A model generated the notes under the pieces. That model saw nothing but the letters and a program-made list of their open reading frames with translations. It did no database searches and was not told where the DNA came from. This document shows positions 34,171 to 47,647 of a stretch of DNA of 64,000 bases, in pieces. The DNA comes from Clonostachys chloroleuca (taxonomy: Eukaryota > Ascomycota > Sordariomycetes > Hypocreales > Bionectriaceae). The translations under genes were made by a program, and so were the position numbers. The stretch spans positions 5,580,001 through 5,644,000 of the forward strand of contig JBANAY010000001.1 in the NCBI GenBank assembly GCA_037952775.1, written 5' to 3'. Position 1 is the first letter of the stretch. The number at the start of each line of letters is the position of its first letter.

Positions 34171-35629
34171 GCCGAAAGTTTGTAATTAGAACGATGAGTA
34201 GTGGAAATTGCCACGCCAAATGGGAGGGCGAAGAACGCAAAATCTAATATAACTGATGGGATGATCGGCTTGAGTAAGCGGCCAGTTAATGCGAGGTACC
34301 AGGCTACAACGTTGTAACATCAGATCCTCTTTTCATACATAATGCTATACCCATTTGGCAGGTCAACTGGACCTGCAGAACAAGGGGCGTCTATCATACG
34401 TTTTTCCCTGGGGGTTGGGTGAGAGTGTGATCGCTTGAATATGGCAACATGGGTATATGGTTGAGGTGATTGGGAGCGTAGATCTAATAAGCTGAACTAA
34501 GGAACGTGCATAGTACTACATAGCAAAAGGACAATCAGATCCACCAACCTACCAGTGAATGTTGTAGGATGCCCATTTGAGGAAACATGCTCGTCTGATG
34601 AGTATCTCAGTTGCCGCGGGGGATTTGGTTGATATCCAAGACTGGTCTAGAGCAGTTATCCTTGTCCGTTTTTTTTTCAATAACCAACGACCAACTGCAG
34701 CCAAATGACATTCCAGGATCGTTGACGCATTGATCGTTTAGTAATCATAATGCTTGCCCTATATGCTGTCAAATATATGCATGCTGTGCATGTATTTGGA
34801 AACTCACACAGCGCTATTGAGCTATCTGTGATCCAAGAGTAGGTCGTTCTGAGCAAATACGAGACTTTGGCCCAATCCGCAAGAAAGATCACTACACTCG
34901 CTTAATACCTTGATGCTGGCAAAACTTCTACCGGCCCGCGTGTGCGCAGGATCGAAGATGCCGCTATTCCCACTAAACCCTACAAGCTCGAACGCGATGT
35001 AACTTCAAACAATCCGGATGAAGCGTGTCCTGTTCAGTTTCAGTCTCCTGGCCGTTGTAACCCACAGTTCACAGCCCCTGCATTACACACTAGCACCTCA
35101 TCTAGAACAGGAGGGGGCGTGAACCCATCTTATGAGCCACACAGTAGTTGTTGCACTGTCTTATGCATGATCCTGGCTAGTTGCTTTTCGCAAACCCTGC
35201 CAGCAATGTCGGTCATTGCCCACCGGGAACATCCTTCGCGTGGCGGGCCATGCATGACCGTTGGACCGTTGGTGCTAGATTCCCCCTACCAACACGTTGC
35301 TCGTATCTCGGCGTATGTCATGGCCGACTCCCACAAACGAGCCCTTGAGCCCGGAATCTCCGGGATCTCAGAAGCTTCGGCATTCTCGCCAGTTTGGTTT
35401 GCCGCAGCGTAAAGGCTAGGCCAGAATGTGTTGAAAAATCCTGTCGGCTGGCGCGCCTGGGAGCAAACCAGGGATGAGACATCAAACAGCAAGAGAGCAA
35501 GTCCTCTCTCATGGAAGGAGAGAGTATTGGGGCAAAGACGGAGAGCAAGAAAAAATGCAGTTTACTACGTAGAATTGTAATTCGAGATTGCCTCCATGCT
35601 AATTATGCTACGCTATAAATCAAATATCA
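34171..35629. other. Intergenic region between PKS and adenylating-enzyme genes
   Basis: This is the presumed promoter of the adenylating enzyme plus the PKS 3' flank. A 156-codon open frame at 34942-35412 (plus strand) has no recognisable domain, codon character or partner exon, so I treat it as chance. Confidence 0.5.
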
Positions 35630-38600
35630 TTAAGACGTGAAAACAAACTTGTCACCCTCCCGAATTCCAACACGCTTCTTAATCATCCATCCCTCTCCTA
35701 CTAAGCGAGCCAAGGCCAACAGTGACGGGGCATTCATGATCTCAATCACGCTGACCTCCAGTACCAACTTTCGGCGCAGCCAATTCTTCAGCTCAATGGC
35801 AACAAGAGAGTCAACACCAAGCGCAGCAACGCCGAGATTGACGTCAAGATCTTCCAGAGGCTTGAGCATGAGGTCGCACAACATGAACCCAATATGCTGA
35901 GCCAATTCGGCAATCTTGTCCTCCTGGGCCAGCGATCGCGGCTCTGCGTCTGCCGTCTTCAAGAAAAGACCAAAGCCCCCGTCATCCTGGTCGCCGCCTG
36001 CGCTCGCGTCAGAAGCGTCTCCGCTCTCTTCTATATTGCGGTATAGAGCGAATCTCGAGTCTGCTCTCCAGTAGACTCTGTTGTTTGGCGATGAAAGAGG
36101 CAACGTGCTTCGAAGGCCAACACCGATTTGGCTTGAACTGACAAAACCCGAAGCAGAAAGAGGATCAGTTGATCTTACATCAGCCGACGAGTTCTGCATA
36201 CTCAGCTTGATAGCGTCTAGGAACGCCTGCTCCGGAATGAAATAGAACGCCTCGGCTGACATCCTAGCGGCAACCTCTGGATTCTGAACCATGAAACCGA
36301 CATAATCGACTGGACCCAGATCGATTACAGAGGCAGCGAGCCCCTTGCTTTGACGGGCCTGGACGAAGGCATCGAGCACTGTGTTCGCAGCAGCGTAGTT
36401 TGACTGTCCCGGCATACCTCCTAGACCCGTAGCGGAGCTGAACATGATGAAGAAGTCCAGGTCCTGGCCCTCGAGCGCGTTATGGAGATTCCAAGTACCT
36501 TGGACCTTGGGACCCCAAACCGCCTGCCAATCTTCATATGGGATGTTCTCAAATGCGTTATCCTGTAGCTTTGGTTAGGAAATTTCGGTACAGCTTAGAA
36601 ATTGATGTCAGTTACGTACCCTGAGAACCATTGAGAATTGCAAGACGCCGCCAACGGGAAGCTTCGCGTTGCCGATGGCGTTCTTGACATCGGTAATACT
36701 CGCCACACTACCAGGGAATATTTGTGCTGTGCAGCCAGAAGCTTCGAGATCACGAACGAGAGCCGCATCTTCAGGTTTGCTACCACCACTTCGGGAAAGA
36801 TAAACAAGATTCTTAGCCCCGTGCTCGGCCATCCAAAGGGAGACGGATCGGCCCAAGCCACCGAGACCACCGGCAAGGAAGTAAGACCGGTCTGAGCGGA
36901 GGGTAAAGCTGTTCTGCAAGGGCGCTGCCCCGAGAACAGACGCGTCCTCGGGAATGCGGATGACCAGCTTGCCAATATACTGTGCGTTTTGCATGAATCT
37001 GAATGCCTCTTGTATATCAACTGCATCAAACGCCCTGATGGGTTTGATTGATTGAGCCTGGCCCTCCTGGTAGAACTTGATCATCTGCTCCAGTAATTTC
37101 TTGGTCTGTACTGGTCGCTTCTGGTAGAACTTGCTCATATCGACGCCGAAGAAGGCACGGTTATCCTCAAAGGTGTCCATGGCAAGGCGACCTTGACCGA
37201 TGAAATCACGCTTTCCGAGCTCGACCATAGTACCAAACTCAGCAACACATTGCCACTACGTAAACTTCCGTCAGTATGCCAGCATAAAGATTTTGTTGTG
37301 GGGGGCTTGGCCACTTACCGATGCATGAAGAAGCTCCCCGGACAGAGAGTTCAGGACCACGTCCACTCCCTTGCCTCCAGTCTCTTTCAGAACACCTTGC
37401 TTGAAGCTGGAATCTCTGGAGTTGAATATCCGATTACGGGGAATGCCAAAAGTGTCCACCAGATACTGGACCTTCTCCTCGCTTCCTACTGTAGCAAAGA
37501 TTTCTGCACCTATTAGTCGCGAGATTTGAATTGCACTCAAACCAACACCACCACATGCCGAGTGAATCAAAACGGTCTACCAAGGTACAACCATTAGTAT
37601 GTTGAAATTTGCAAAGGAATATAGTGACTTCTGTGATCTTACCTGGCCTGCCTCAAGATGGGCAAGATTCAGAAGACTGTGAATAACAGTCGTGTACACT
37701 GTTGGCATCGTAGCTGCGTTTTCAAAGCTCAACTCGTCGGGAATCTTGACAACATGGTCACCTTGTACTAGTGCTGTTGTTGTGAATCCTTCATGAACCA
37801 CAGCGGCAACCCTATCGCCCACTTGGAGTCCGGAAACTCTGGAGCCCACGGCTGTGACGACTCCTGCACACTCATGGCCCAGAACACCGTCCACAACGCC
37901 CATCGCGATGAGAACATCCTATTACTTGTGAGAATTGATCCAGATAGAATCGTCGAGTGTCTCAACTTACCTTGAAGTTCATTCCTACAGCACGAACATC
38001 CACGAGAACATTACCTGCCCCAATCTCTGGGTATGACGCTTCTGACCACTTCAGTGTCTTCAGAGAGCCTGGCTTTTCGATCTGGAGTGTCTTCACGGTA
38101 GGGCCGCTAGTTTGTTTCTTAAAGGAAGCCTCGTCGGTGACTGAAAACCAGTGGCATCGGGGAAGCTGGATATCTCCATTCGACCAGGCAAACTCGTAGT
38201 CAGGATCGACTTCTGCGGATACAGGGTCATAGTGAAGCCTCTGATAGATATCAAAGATGGCCTTCTTTGCCCCTGCAGAATCTATCTCGTCGAGCTCCAG
38301 AGTGCCGATACTGATACCCACTTCTTTACGAAGCGTTCGAGTAAGACCGATGATGGCGGCATACTGTGGTTCAGTGGCCTCGATTTGGCATGGCTTTGTC
38401 AACCAAAGCGCCTTGGATTTCAACGTTGACAAGAAGCCGCGGAGATTGTTGTATGTCTCTTCGGTGATATTGTCAAAGATAGCATCGCCTTCAAGGTCCA
38501 GGATAGAGATGATACCACCTTCCAGGGCTCGGTCGGACAAGGAAACAAACTCCACTGCAAGACCATGGCTCTTCAATGCAGTTGAAATTGACTCAGCCAC

Positions 38601-41600
38601 AGGCCCATCGGGCTTTGAAGAAAGAATGTTGACCTTAGAAGCGGGGGCCTTGTCAATTTTGGGAGAAGCGATGATGAAAGCGTTCGTTGAGTAAGGTTCC
38701 TCGTCGTCGAGAATAGCAGCCTCTACGCCGTCAAATCCAGTGTTGGTAAGCTCTTTGTCCCATCTTTCGGGAGAAATGTACGGTTCATCCGCGCGTCCAT
38801 CAGCTTCACCAAGCCACCATCCAGAAAGAACACCCATTACGTAGTTTGAGGACTTCGTTGCCGAATGCATCTCCTGGAGAAGCAGCTTACCGTTGTTCCG
38901 CAGCAGCTTCCTGGTATTAGACAGGGTCACTTGGAGACTAGGTGTAGCATGGAGAACATTTGCGGCAACAATAAGATCGAACGACCCCAGCTCGAAACCT
39001 TGCTCCTCTGGGTCTCTGCCGATGTCGAGTGTCTGGAACTGCATCCCCTGCAGGTTTCCAAATCGCTCCTTTGCAGCTCCAAAGAAACCAGCTGAAATAT
39101 CAGTGAAGACGTATGAGCCAAACATACGCTCGCCGTATTCAGAGATCAGATTAGGGAGAATCAGTGCTGTCGTAGCTCCAGTTCCAGCGCCAATTTCCAG
39201 GATACGAAGGTTTGGCGTGCGGTGGCTTAACAAACGCACAAACTTGGACAAGTCCCAATCGTGTGTGGTGTTGTAAATTTGTGTAAGCAAGTCATCTTGT
39301 CTCAGCACATCAAGACCTGGAATGACCCCGGTGTAGATTGGTTTGATTGAGTCCAAGATTCGCTTGATGGCTGTGGCCAGTGGAGCGAGCTGAGTTTGCT
39401 GCAACTCCTTCTCTAAGCGGGCGATTGTTTCATAACGCTCTGAAGGAGACAACGCGAGCATCTGAGGTGTGTCATCAACCATTAGGTATCCCTCAGCACG
39501 AGCATTATTCACTTCCTTGTTGAGCCACTGGCGGAATTTCTCCAAGTGGTCTGTAGCGGTGGTCTCCAGCCCATCGAGACGAGCCTGCCCTTCCACACAG
39601 CTAAGGAGGAGGAGCTTTTGCAACACGATGGTAGCCTTTCTGACTTCCACAGAGTTTCTCTCGCAGACAAGAAGCTTGCTAAGCTGTTGGTTATCGAGAT
39701 CGCTCTTCCATTGTATCCTGACGCTGTCGCTGAGTTTCGTCTCTTGTCTTTCTGCAGAAGCGGTGAGCTTCACGTTCTCGAGCTGGACGACAACTCCCCC
39801 ATCATTGGCAGCACTATAGCAGTTTCCTTGGATGTCTCCCCTCTTGGAAGTATCTGCGGACACTTCGATGGCAACTTCCCCATCGGCAGGTGGCTTTCCA
39901 ATGTAGAAACTGCCGATAAACGTGGGTAGTGCCAGACTACGGAGCTTTCTGTTGATGCCTCTGCTTGGGGCTTGCAGTAATAATTGCAAGCAATAGTCAA
40001 TGAAGAGTGCGTGAGGATAAGCTGGTTCCTCCTCTTGTACAATGTCAGGGATATTGTTGGAAATGTGGCCAACAAGCACGTTGCGAAGAGGGTGTGCTGT
40101 AGTGCGCTCGGGGTCAAGACCTTGGAACCGCGGTCCAAAATAAATTCCGAGGTTTTGAGCTGTCGTGTACCAACCCTTTATATCGGCTTTGCGGGGCAGG
40201 TCACTGATCTTCCGGGGTTCAGGTGGACTATCAGAACCTACGCGGACTTGCCCAGCACAGTGTTGTGTCCAAGTGGTTCCATTGTATGAGGATACCGTGA
40301 ACTCATGCCACACTGAGTCAAGAGACTTTGTCAGCTTCACCGGACGCAGGGCGAAGATAGTCTCGGCAGGAGTTGATTCTTGTAAGACCAAGGCGGTGGT
40401 GAGGCTGACATTTCTCAAGGAGAATCCCTTCGTTGACTCGTTCGAGAACTGCCGCATTGCCTCACAGGCCATAATCATGTATGCCGCACCTGGAAGAATA
40501 ATATCCTTTGCCACCATGTGGTCACGAAGCCACGGGATATCGCCGACTTTGAGAAGATTCCGCCACATGGGCTCCAAAGCGGAACATTCCACAATTGATG
40601 AGCCAAGAATCTCGTGATGTGCCCATTTTCTAAATCTCCAATCTTTCGTCAGGCGACTCTCGTACCAGAAACTAGTGTCGTGGTGCCAAGAATATCTTGG
40701 GAGATCAGGCACGACTCTACCAGCGGGATTTACCGCTTCAAAGGCAACTCTGACGCCCTGGGCGAAGAGATTACCGGCAGTGCGGAGAAGCGAAGCAGAG
40801 TCATCTTCATTCCGCAACATTGTTGGTAAATATGCCGACTTTGTACTAAGGAAGTTTTGGATCTGTCGAATAGGTCCTTGAAGAGCTGAATGAGGTCCGA
40901 TTTCCAAGAAGAGGCCATCGGTGGATTTCTCTTGCCACTGGAGGAGATTTTGCACTGCGGTATTGAAGAGAACTGGTGACACCAGGTTTTGTCTCCAGTA
41001 GCTCGCTCCCAAGACCTTTGCTTCCCGGATGACAGTGTTCGTAACACTGGAGAAGAAGGGAACTGTAGGCGCTTCACTCTGGAAGGCGGGTGTCAGACGC
41101 TCATATAAAGCACTGACTTCCGTCATGTGATCTAAAATTCTTGGTGAGTCTGTGGCCAAGATAAACATGGTTCAAGCAGGGTTCGAACTCACGAGAATGG
41201 TACGCCTTATCGACATGTAACCGTCTTGCCAGCATATCCGGGGAATCCTTCTTGAGAGCCTGGATCACTTCGTCAAGCTTATCTGAATCTCCTGACAGAG
41301 TGACTGTCGTAGGGCTGTTTTCACATGCCACTATGACCCCATCGACAAGATATGGCTGGGCATCCTCTTTACCCAGCCCAACAGCGGCCATACCACCAAC
41401 TCGTGTCACATGGGTGGTGGCATAGCCTCTCATGAAAGCACAAATGATAGCCTGCTCCATGGTCAATGCTCCACAGGCGTATGCGGCAGCAATTTCGCCA
41501 CTTGAATGGCCAACCACAGAAGCTGGAAAAATTCCCCAAGATCGTAGAAGGTTTACAATCACTATTTGCAGGGCGGTAGACAGAGGTTGAGCATATTCTG

Positions 41601-44026
41601 CTTTGGAAACCAGGCTTACGTCTTTCGACTTGAGCAGTTCCTCTAAAAACACGTGTCAGTACATGAGATGTTCGCACTATTCAAGAGGCTGAGGGCTTCA
41701 AGAAGAAAGAAAATACCTCTGAGCTTCCATTTAGGGGCTACTTCCGCATCCAGGTTTGATAAAGCTTGTTCCATCCTCACAAAGTCGTCCCGGACTGCGG
41801 GAAAGTCTGCAATGAGCTTTGCTCCCATGCCTGCCCATTGTGCACCTTGACCAGAAAAGACAAAGTTGAGCCGCGGTGTGGTGGAAGATGCCTTTGCAGG
41901 TGCTGAGAACACGGGGGTTCCGCCCCGTTGGTTACTGCAAATGTCCTCCATGGGAGATGCTCTCGGTGGAGGGCGAGAGTGTGGGCAATGTCATTAAGCT
42001 TTTCAGGGTGTGCTGCGAGATATTGAGTGTGGTTTTGTGCTCCCTCCTTGGCTGAACTGGCTCGGTTGGCACTAGCAACCAAAAGCTTTGGGCGTGAATC
42101 TTCAATCGGAGGGGGTGCTACACCGTTCAAAACCGAAGATGCCAGGCCAAAGGAGTCAGCGGAGTCTATAATCACATGTGAATTTGAACCACCCAGACCA
42201 AAGGCTATGAGGAAAAAGAGGTTAGTATACAGACATCGTCATTAGATTAGAGAGTCAAACCGTTGATACTGATACGCTCACTGCGGTCTTTCGGCCACGC
42301 GGTCGGATCAGTTGGAACTCTGAGCCCGCTTTCCCATTGAACTGTTTGAGGAAAGTCAGAATCACGCCTAAATTGCCAGCTAGGGCATGCTTACTTTTCG
42401 GGTTTGGCTTGTTAAATTTGATGTTGGGAAGAACTGTCTTATGCTCCAGCGCAAGAATTGATTTCATAACTGAAGTGATTCCAGAAGCACCTTCTGAATG
42501 ACCGAAGTTGGGCTATGTTACCAGTCAAATTAGCAACACAATTCCCGTCGGGGGGTCTGAAGTCATGTACCTTAGCTGAACCAATAGTAATACCACCATT
42601 AGAGCCCCAGACTGAAGAGTAGCAAGATTAGCTTGGGTCCAAACCATGACAATTGTTAGCTAATGAGTACTTACTATTAGCGATGGCCTCGGTTTCAACT
42701 GGGTCACCAACTCCGGTACCAGTTCCGTGGCATTCAAAATGCGCCGTCCTGCCAAAGTCCTCGATACCTGCGGTGCGGTAGCATTCGCGAATTGCTGCCT
42801 CTTGCCCATAGGGGCTAGGGGCAAACATGCTGCCGTCGCCTACGCCGTCGTGGTTGCTAGAGGTTGAGCGAATGATGGCTCGAATAGGATTTCCATCACG
42901 CACGGCAGCGTCAAGCTTCTTGATGTAGAGCATGTTAAAAGCCTCTGCCCGACAGTACCCGTCTGCATCAGCATCGAATGTGCGGCAGGACTGGTTAGGA
43001 CTTAATACTCCAGCTTGCTCCATGGCCAGCGTTCCTGGTCTTTAGTCAGTCTCGCTGCTGCAATGCTGTGGCTCCAAAAAAAAAAAAAAAAAAGGGGGGG
43101 GGGGGGATGCTTACCAGTTGGCGTCAGGAGCATGTTAGCTCCTCCGACGATAGCTGATGTGATGCTACCATTTCGAATATCTGTACAGGCAATGTGAAGA
43201 GCGACAAGGGCTGATGAACATGCCGTCTTGACTACTAAACTATTCTCGGGGTTGGCTCGAGGGCTCAAAAGCGGCTTCCACGGAAGGATTAGTAGCTTAC
43301 CTCGGGCCTCTAAAGTCATACTCGAACGATATCTTGTTGGCCATCATGAAATCGGAGTGGCTTTGGACAGAGGCCAAGCCGGCCTCGAGTTTGTCTCTCG
43401 TCTGCAGCTCTTTCCAGTCGTCTCCCCAGGTGCCAATGTAGCACCCAATCTGCTTTCCACGCCACCCAGCTTCGCCGGCATTCTCCAGCGTTTCTCTAGT
43501 TGGAGAAATACGGTCAGCAAATCCATACAGCAATGGAACCAAGACTGGTGAGAACATACCTTGTGACTTCCAACATGACACGGTGTTGGGGGTCCAGCTT
43601 CTCGATCTCAGCTCTCGACATCTTGAACGAAGATGTGTCCACCTTGCTAAGATCAACATCTTCGAGGAAATAGCCATATCTCTTGTCTTTCCCTTGAAAT
43701 GCTTCTGCATTCCATCTGTCTGATGGAACTTCCCCCCGGGTATCGACTTTGTTCACCAGCAATTCCCATAGTTGCTCGCTGGTTCTAACGTTTCCTGGTA
43801 ACCTCATGCCCATGCCACAAATGGCAATTGGCTCGTGCGTATCATGACCTGCCTCTAAGCCAGTCGGCGTGGAAGCCTGTTTGCTAGATGGCGGATGACC
43901 CATGTCAAAGGGATAGGTCAGTTTGGCATCGAAAGCCGCGGAGGTTTTGAGCCCCTCCGCTTCCGCCAGGTTCTGACCCCACAGGCTGAAGTCCTCATGA
44001 TGGGTATCGCTCACAGCAACCTCCAT
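35630..44026 (-). CDS. Highly reducing iterative type I polyketide synthase (one frameshift)
   Basis: Fourteen exons: 44026-43560, 43495-43301, 43239-43115, 43034-42675, 42611-42571, 42512-42395, 42341-42261, 42204-41717, 41642-41193, 41131-37971, 37918-37643, 37576-37319, 37255-36620, 36562-35630. They total one base short of 2,529 codons plus stop; the missing base falls in the GGGGG at 41913-41917. Domains by residue: KS about 65-480 (catalytic KTACSSA, then ECHGTGTG and NFGHSEG), malonyl AT about 575-880 (GHSSGE), DH about 950-1250 ([12 protein letters not shown]; second residue in DYCLQ), C-methyltransferase near 1418 ([11 protein letters not shown]), ER about 1800-2110 ([12 protein letters not shown]), KR about 2130-2310 (GGLGGLG, Tyr in QSNYAAAN), ACP with Ser about 2470 (GVDSLVAIE). 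It builds a reduced, C-methylated chain on a cytosolic enzyme. There is no TE, reductase or C domain, so release needs a partner. Confidence 0.93.
43076..43106 (+). repeat. A18-G13 double homopolymer inside a PKS intron
   Basis: On the plus strand 18 A (43076-43093) run straight into 13 G (43094-43106). On the coding strand this is a C13-T18 tract starting about eight bases after the donor of the third PKS intron. The T part may serve as an over-long polypyrimidine stretch. Tract lengths in such sequences are prone to slippage and to miscalling. Confidence 0.85.
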
Positions 44027-47000
44027 TCTGCCTCATGGAACCAAATTAACAAGTTTGAATGCAAAAATGACGCCAAGCTAAACCTACCTAGAGGAACATG
44101 GGCTCCTTTTGTATGGCGCAGTAGAATCAATGGCGATAGCTGCCATGTGGATCGTTCGATTGTGTCTCTCGTGGCCACAGGCCAGCAGTAAGCCCAAAGT
44201 GTCATTAGCTCGACTGTTTGCAAGGGTAGCGAACACCCTTCAGGAAGCGTATCCCTGTGATTTGAGCCACGAGAGATATCTCGACGCTAAACACGCTCAA
44301 AAGTCTACGTCCTGATAGGCCGGGCTGGGGAGTCGGGACATATCTCGTGGCCGTTGGTGATGTGTTGATGCAGTTGGTCGCAGGAACCATGCCATGTATG
44401 CGCACTTTCGAGGTTCCCTACCCACAATCAACCAACTTACCTGACGCCGTTGGTCCCATCACGACATCCAGGGAGTCCTCTCGCCGCCTATAGCGCGGAC
44501 TTGCTCGATGACGGCCGCATTGATATCCTGGCCGCTCGGCTGACGAATCTGGTCCCACCCGCAGGGCCCCAGCATGGCATGTAGGTCTGATGGTTGGACA
44601 GAGAATCTCTTCACGCCCTCAGTGCTGATGCCATTGCAGGGAGCGCCGGGAACCATTCCAGGCTTTCTTCAACCGGGCTCTCCAGGTTATCCGCACGCAG
44701 GCCTCATCCCCACGCCTCCTATATCAAAAAGAGCGCAGATTTCCGCCTGACTTTTAACGCCAAGCTCGGAGCAGGATTTTGGACCCAGTCACTCCGGCAA
44801 TGCTACGCTAGCCAAGCACTGTGTGGACTTGGCTGCGGCGAAATGTGGGTAGAGGGACTGGGAAGTCTTCAATCCCGGTACCTGGGTCGAGAGCGGGTTC
44901 TGGAACAGAGTGGATGGACAGAAACGGTCGAATTACGCCGGTTTCATGCACACCTCAAGTAGTCCCAACAGCTCGGCTCCTTCTCCAAGTTGAGTGTTAC
45001 GGTAGCTTCCACCCCTTTGATGGGTGCTCCGAGAATGGTTACATAATTCCGATCAGTTAAGGTACGTGCCATCTTGAAATTGGCCATTTGGCTATGTAAT
45101 CTTAACAAAGAACTCATTTGCCATCCATCACAAGCAAAAGTTCTGCATCCCCGGCCAGCGAACCCAGTGACTACTGGGTATCTCCGGGCTATGCTTGTAT
45201 GCTTGCGGGAGAAGGGGTCAACTCCTTGTACGTGTTTTCCAACCGCCCCATGTAATTGCTAGTGGCCTGGTTTCTAAGATCCTCGTAATACTCAAGATAC
45301 CGCGGAAACGCGCCTTGTGGGGGTTAGCGGCCAGTCCAATAGTCTCAAGTTGGAGCGGGTCAAACGTCCCGATATCACACGATTCTGTGCAGCAGCTAGG
45401 TATATTTTCCGCAAGACGCGTGATGATTGCAGTTCTTGAATCTCCAGGGATCTCACGTGTGCTTTGCAGCTGGTTCCCGCTGTCTCGCATTCAGCCGCTC
45501 CTAGACGAACGGCCTCCTGATACGATGCCAAGCTGGCAGTATGAAAATTAGGCGTATTACCGCGCTCAACCGCGAGAAATAAACCAAAGCTCATTACGCC
45601 AAATCACCAATAGCGGTTCTTAGTCAGAGCCAATTTAGGAAAGGTGTCGCGGGGGGCAAATTGTCCTCAGTTGGCCAGCGTGGCTTGCGTGGGGTCCTTA
45701 TTTCCAAACAACGGTCCCTCGGCACATCTTACGCATGTGGGAAAGTCAACAAAGCGGGACGGTGAGTGGGGATAACTTGATACAAACCCGTCAGGAGAAG
45801 GGAGGCCGGAGCAAGGGCTCCCCAGGGTAACAGCAGACAGAAGCACGAGGTCGCCAGTTTACCCGGCAGCTTGGTCTTCTCCTCGTGCAATATGCACTGA
45901 TGCAGAGAGAGTACGACTCTATTTCTTATGGTTACGCTGCCCTCTTCCCATCAGAGTCGCATTGGATCGTCAACATCCTCGTCGTGTGTCCAACTGTGAC
46001 CCAACCGTGATTATAGTGAGTGAACTTGCGGTGAACAGGAACAGAGCACCCAAGTTGCCAAGTTGTGAGGCCGCCACCTGGCCGCATGCTTGACGGGGGA
46101 AGTCATGTCGTTGGTGATCACAATCACCACAAACACTCATTGACACCTTGTCTTTTCTCTCTCTCTCGGTCTCTCTCTATCCTCTCAGAAGCCGGTTCTC
46201 CAACGTTGCTTTCGCTACGGAGGATCCTGGCGAGGTCCCCTGCTCCTTGTTTATGCAGCGAAAATGCTACCCTATCCCTGAAGTCCTGGCGGTGGGGCTC
46301 GAGGCTCATCAGGCCTTCGCTGTCCACATGTCTTCGCGTTTTGCTCTCTGTGGGGTTCGGTGTTTCTGATCAGGAGAGGCTCGCATAGCTCCGGTGGCTG
46401 AACAACTATGAATGGTGTGCTTACCTGAGCCCCGCGCTGGGAGAGGGGAACTTTGGCGCTTTTCTACAGAGCAATGGAGGGGGAAGAGGGAAGCCTCTGC
46501 CAACGGAAACAACGGCTTCTCGGACCGCTTTTTAGGGGTATTTTTAAGCTTAGGGTTCTTGTTGCAGTTAGCGGCGTAGACATATGTCCAAGCTGGCCTC
46601 TCCAGGCCGAGGTCTCATCCTCACAAGCCGCCACTCGAAAGTTCTGCTCAAGTAGGGTAGTAGAATAAGCAGATCGTCTTATAGTCCCAGGTACCATTCC
46701 TTTATGTCTGTCTTTGGGAGAATGCCGATCCGCTCCCAGTATACCATTCCTGTTTTTGTCATGCGCGGGTAGATCCCATTTTCAGACCGTCATATGAAAA
46801 TAACCAGCTGCCGTAATTTGCGAAAGGGGGACAGCTCCGAATGGCTGGAATAGTACATTAGGCTTGTTGAAAAACGCCCGGACCGAGTGAAGGGTTTCTG
46901 GTCGCACAAGCACAAGGTTCTGTGCCGAGAACCGAAGGGAGCTAGGGATCGTTTGATTCACATCTAACCATGGAGATGGCGAACACTTTGCAGAGAAGGG

Positions 47001-47647
47001 CCAAGTAGCTATTTAATATGAACATTCGTGAGCTGCAACTGCGGCAGTTGGGCCCAACGAGAATACATTGTCCCGTGGCTCCATCAGCCGGCAGAAGGAA
47101 GCATTCATAAAACAGGCTGCATAACAATGCCGACACATGATCCTGGAACAAGCACAGTTCCTGAGTGGTCAATATTCGCCGCGGTCACATCGGCAGCTTA
47201 TTGCGTCCTATCAGAAGCCAGAATGAGGTGCTGATTGTCATCACAGTGGTCCGAGTACTACCACAAACCCTGGCCTTATGCTTGGGGATACTTGACGTAT
47301 TTGGTGTGTGACATTGCATATACGACTATTCTAGTGCTCCTACGATCTCGACCTTTCAGAAGAGGAAGTCCATCCTTCCCCGGCCTGGCCCGCGGTGCTG
47401 GATCTGTAGGATGGACATGCCGGGCTCCCTGCCGCAATGAAACCTCCCGAAGTGTTTCCCTTTCTCTGTGCCATTTTGCCGCCACACGGGATGGGCGTAG
47501 GGTTCCCCCTTCCGATCCCTCGCTTGGTTCAATAGATGTTTACTCGCTCTTTCCTTGGCCCTTTGCATTTTTCAGTGTTGTACTTGTTTCCAACTCTGCC
47601 GTTTATCCTCGAAAGACGAGTGCGATTGGCGGTGCTCTTTGTCGAAT
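44027..47647. other. Long gene-poor region upstream of the PKS
   Basis: In 3.6 kb I find no gene I can support. The PKS promoter must lie at the left end and that of the CFEM protein at the right. Short open frames (for example 44459-44656 minus, 46065-46388 plus, 47235-47696 plus) show no family resemblance. A CT-rich microsatellite-like stretch is at about 46153-46180. Decayed genes may be present but are not recognisable. Confidence 0.5.

Noticed and set aside
34942..35412. 156-codon plus-strand frame between the PKS and adenylating-enzyme genes
   Set aside because: No domain, no exon structure, and ordinary composition for a chance frame.
43015..43197. Glycine- and lysine-rich 60-codon frame
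   Set aside because: It is produced by the A18-G13 tract in a PKS intron.
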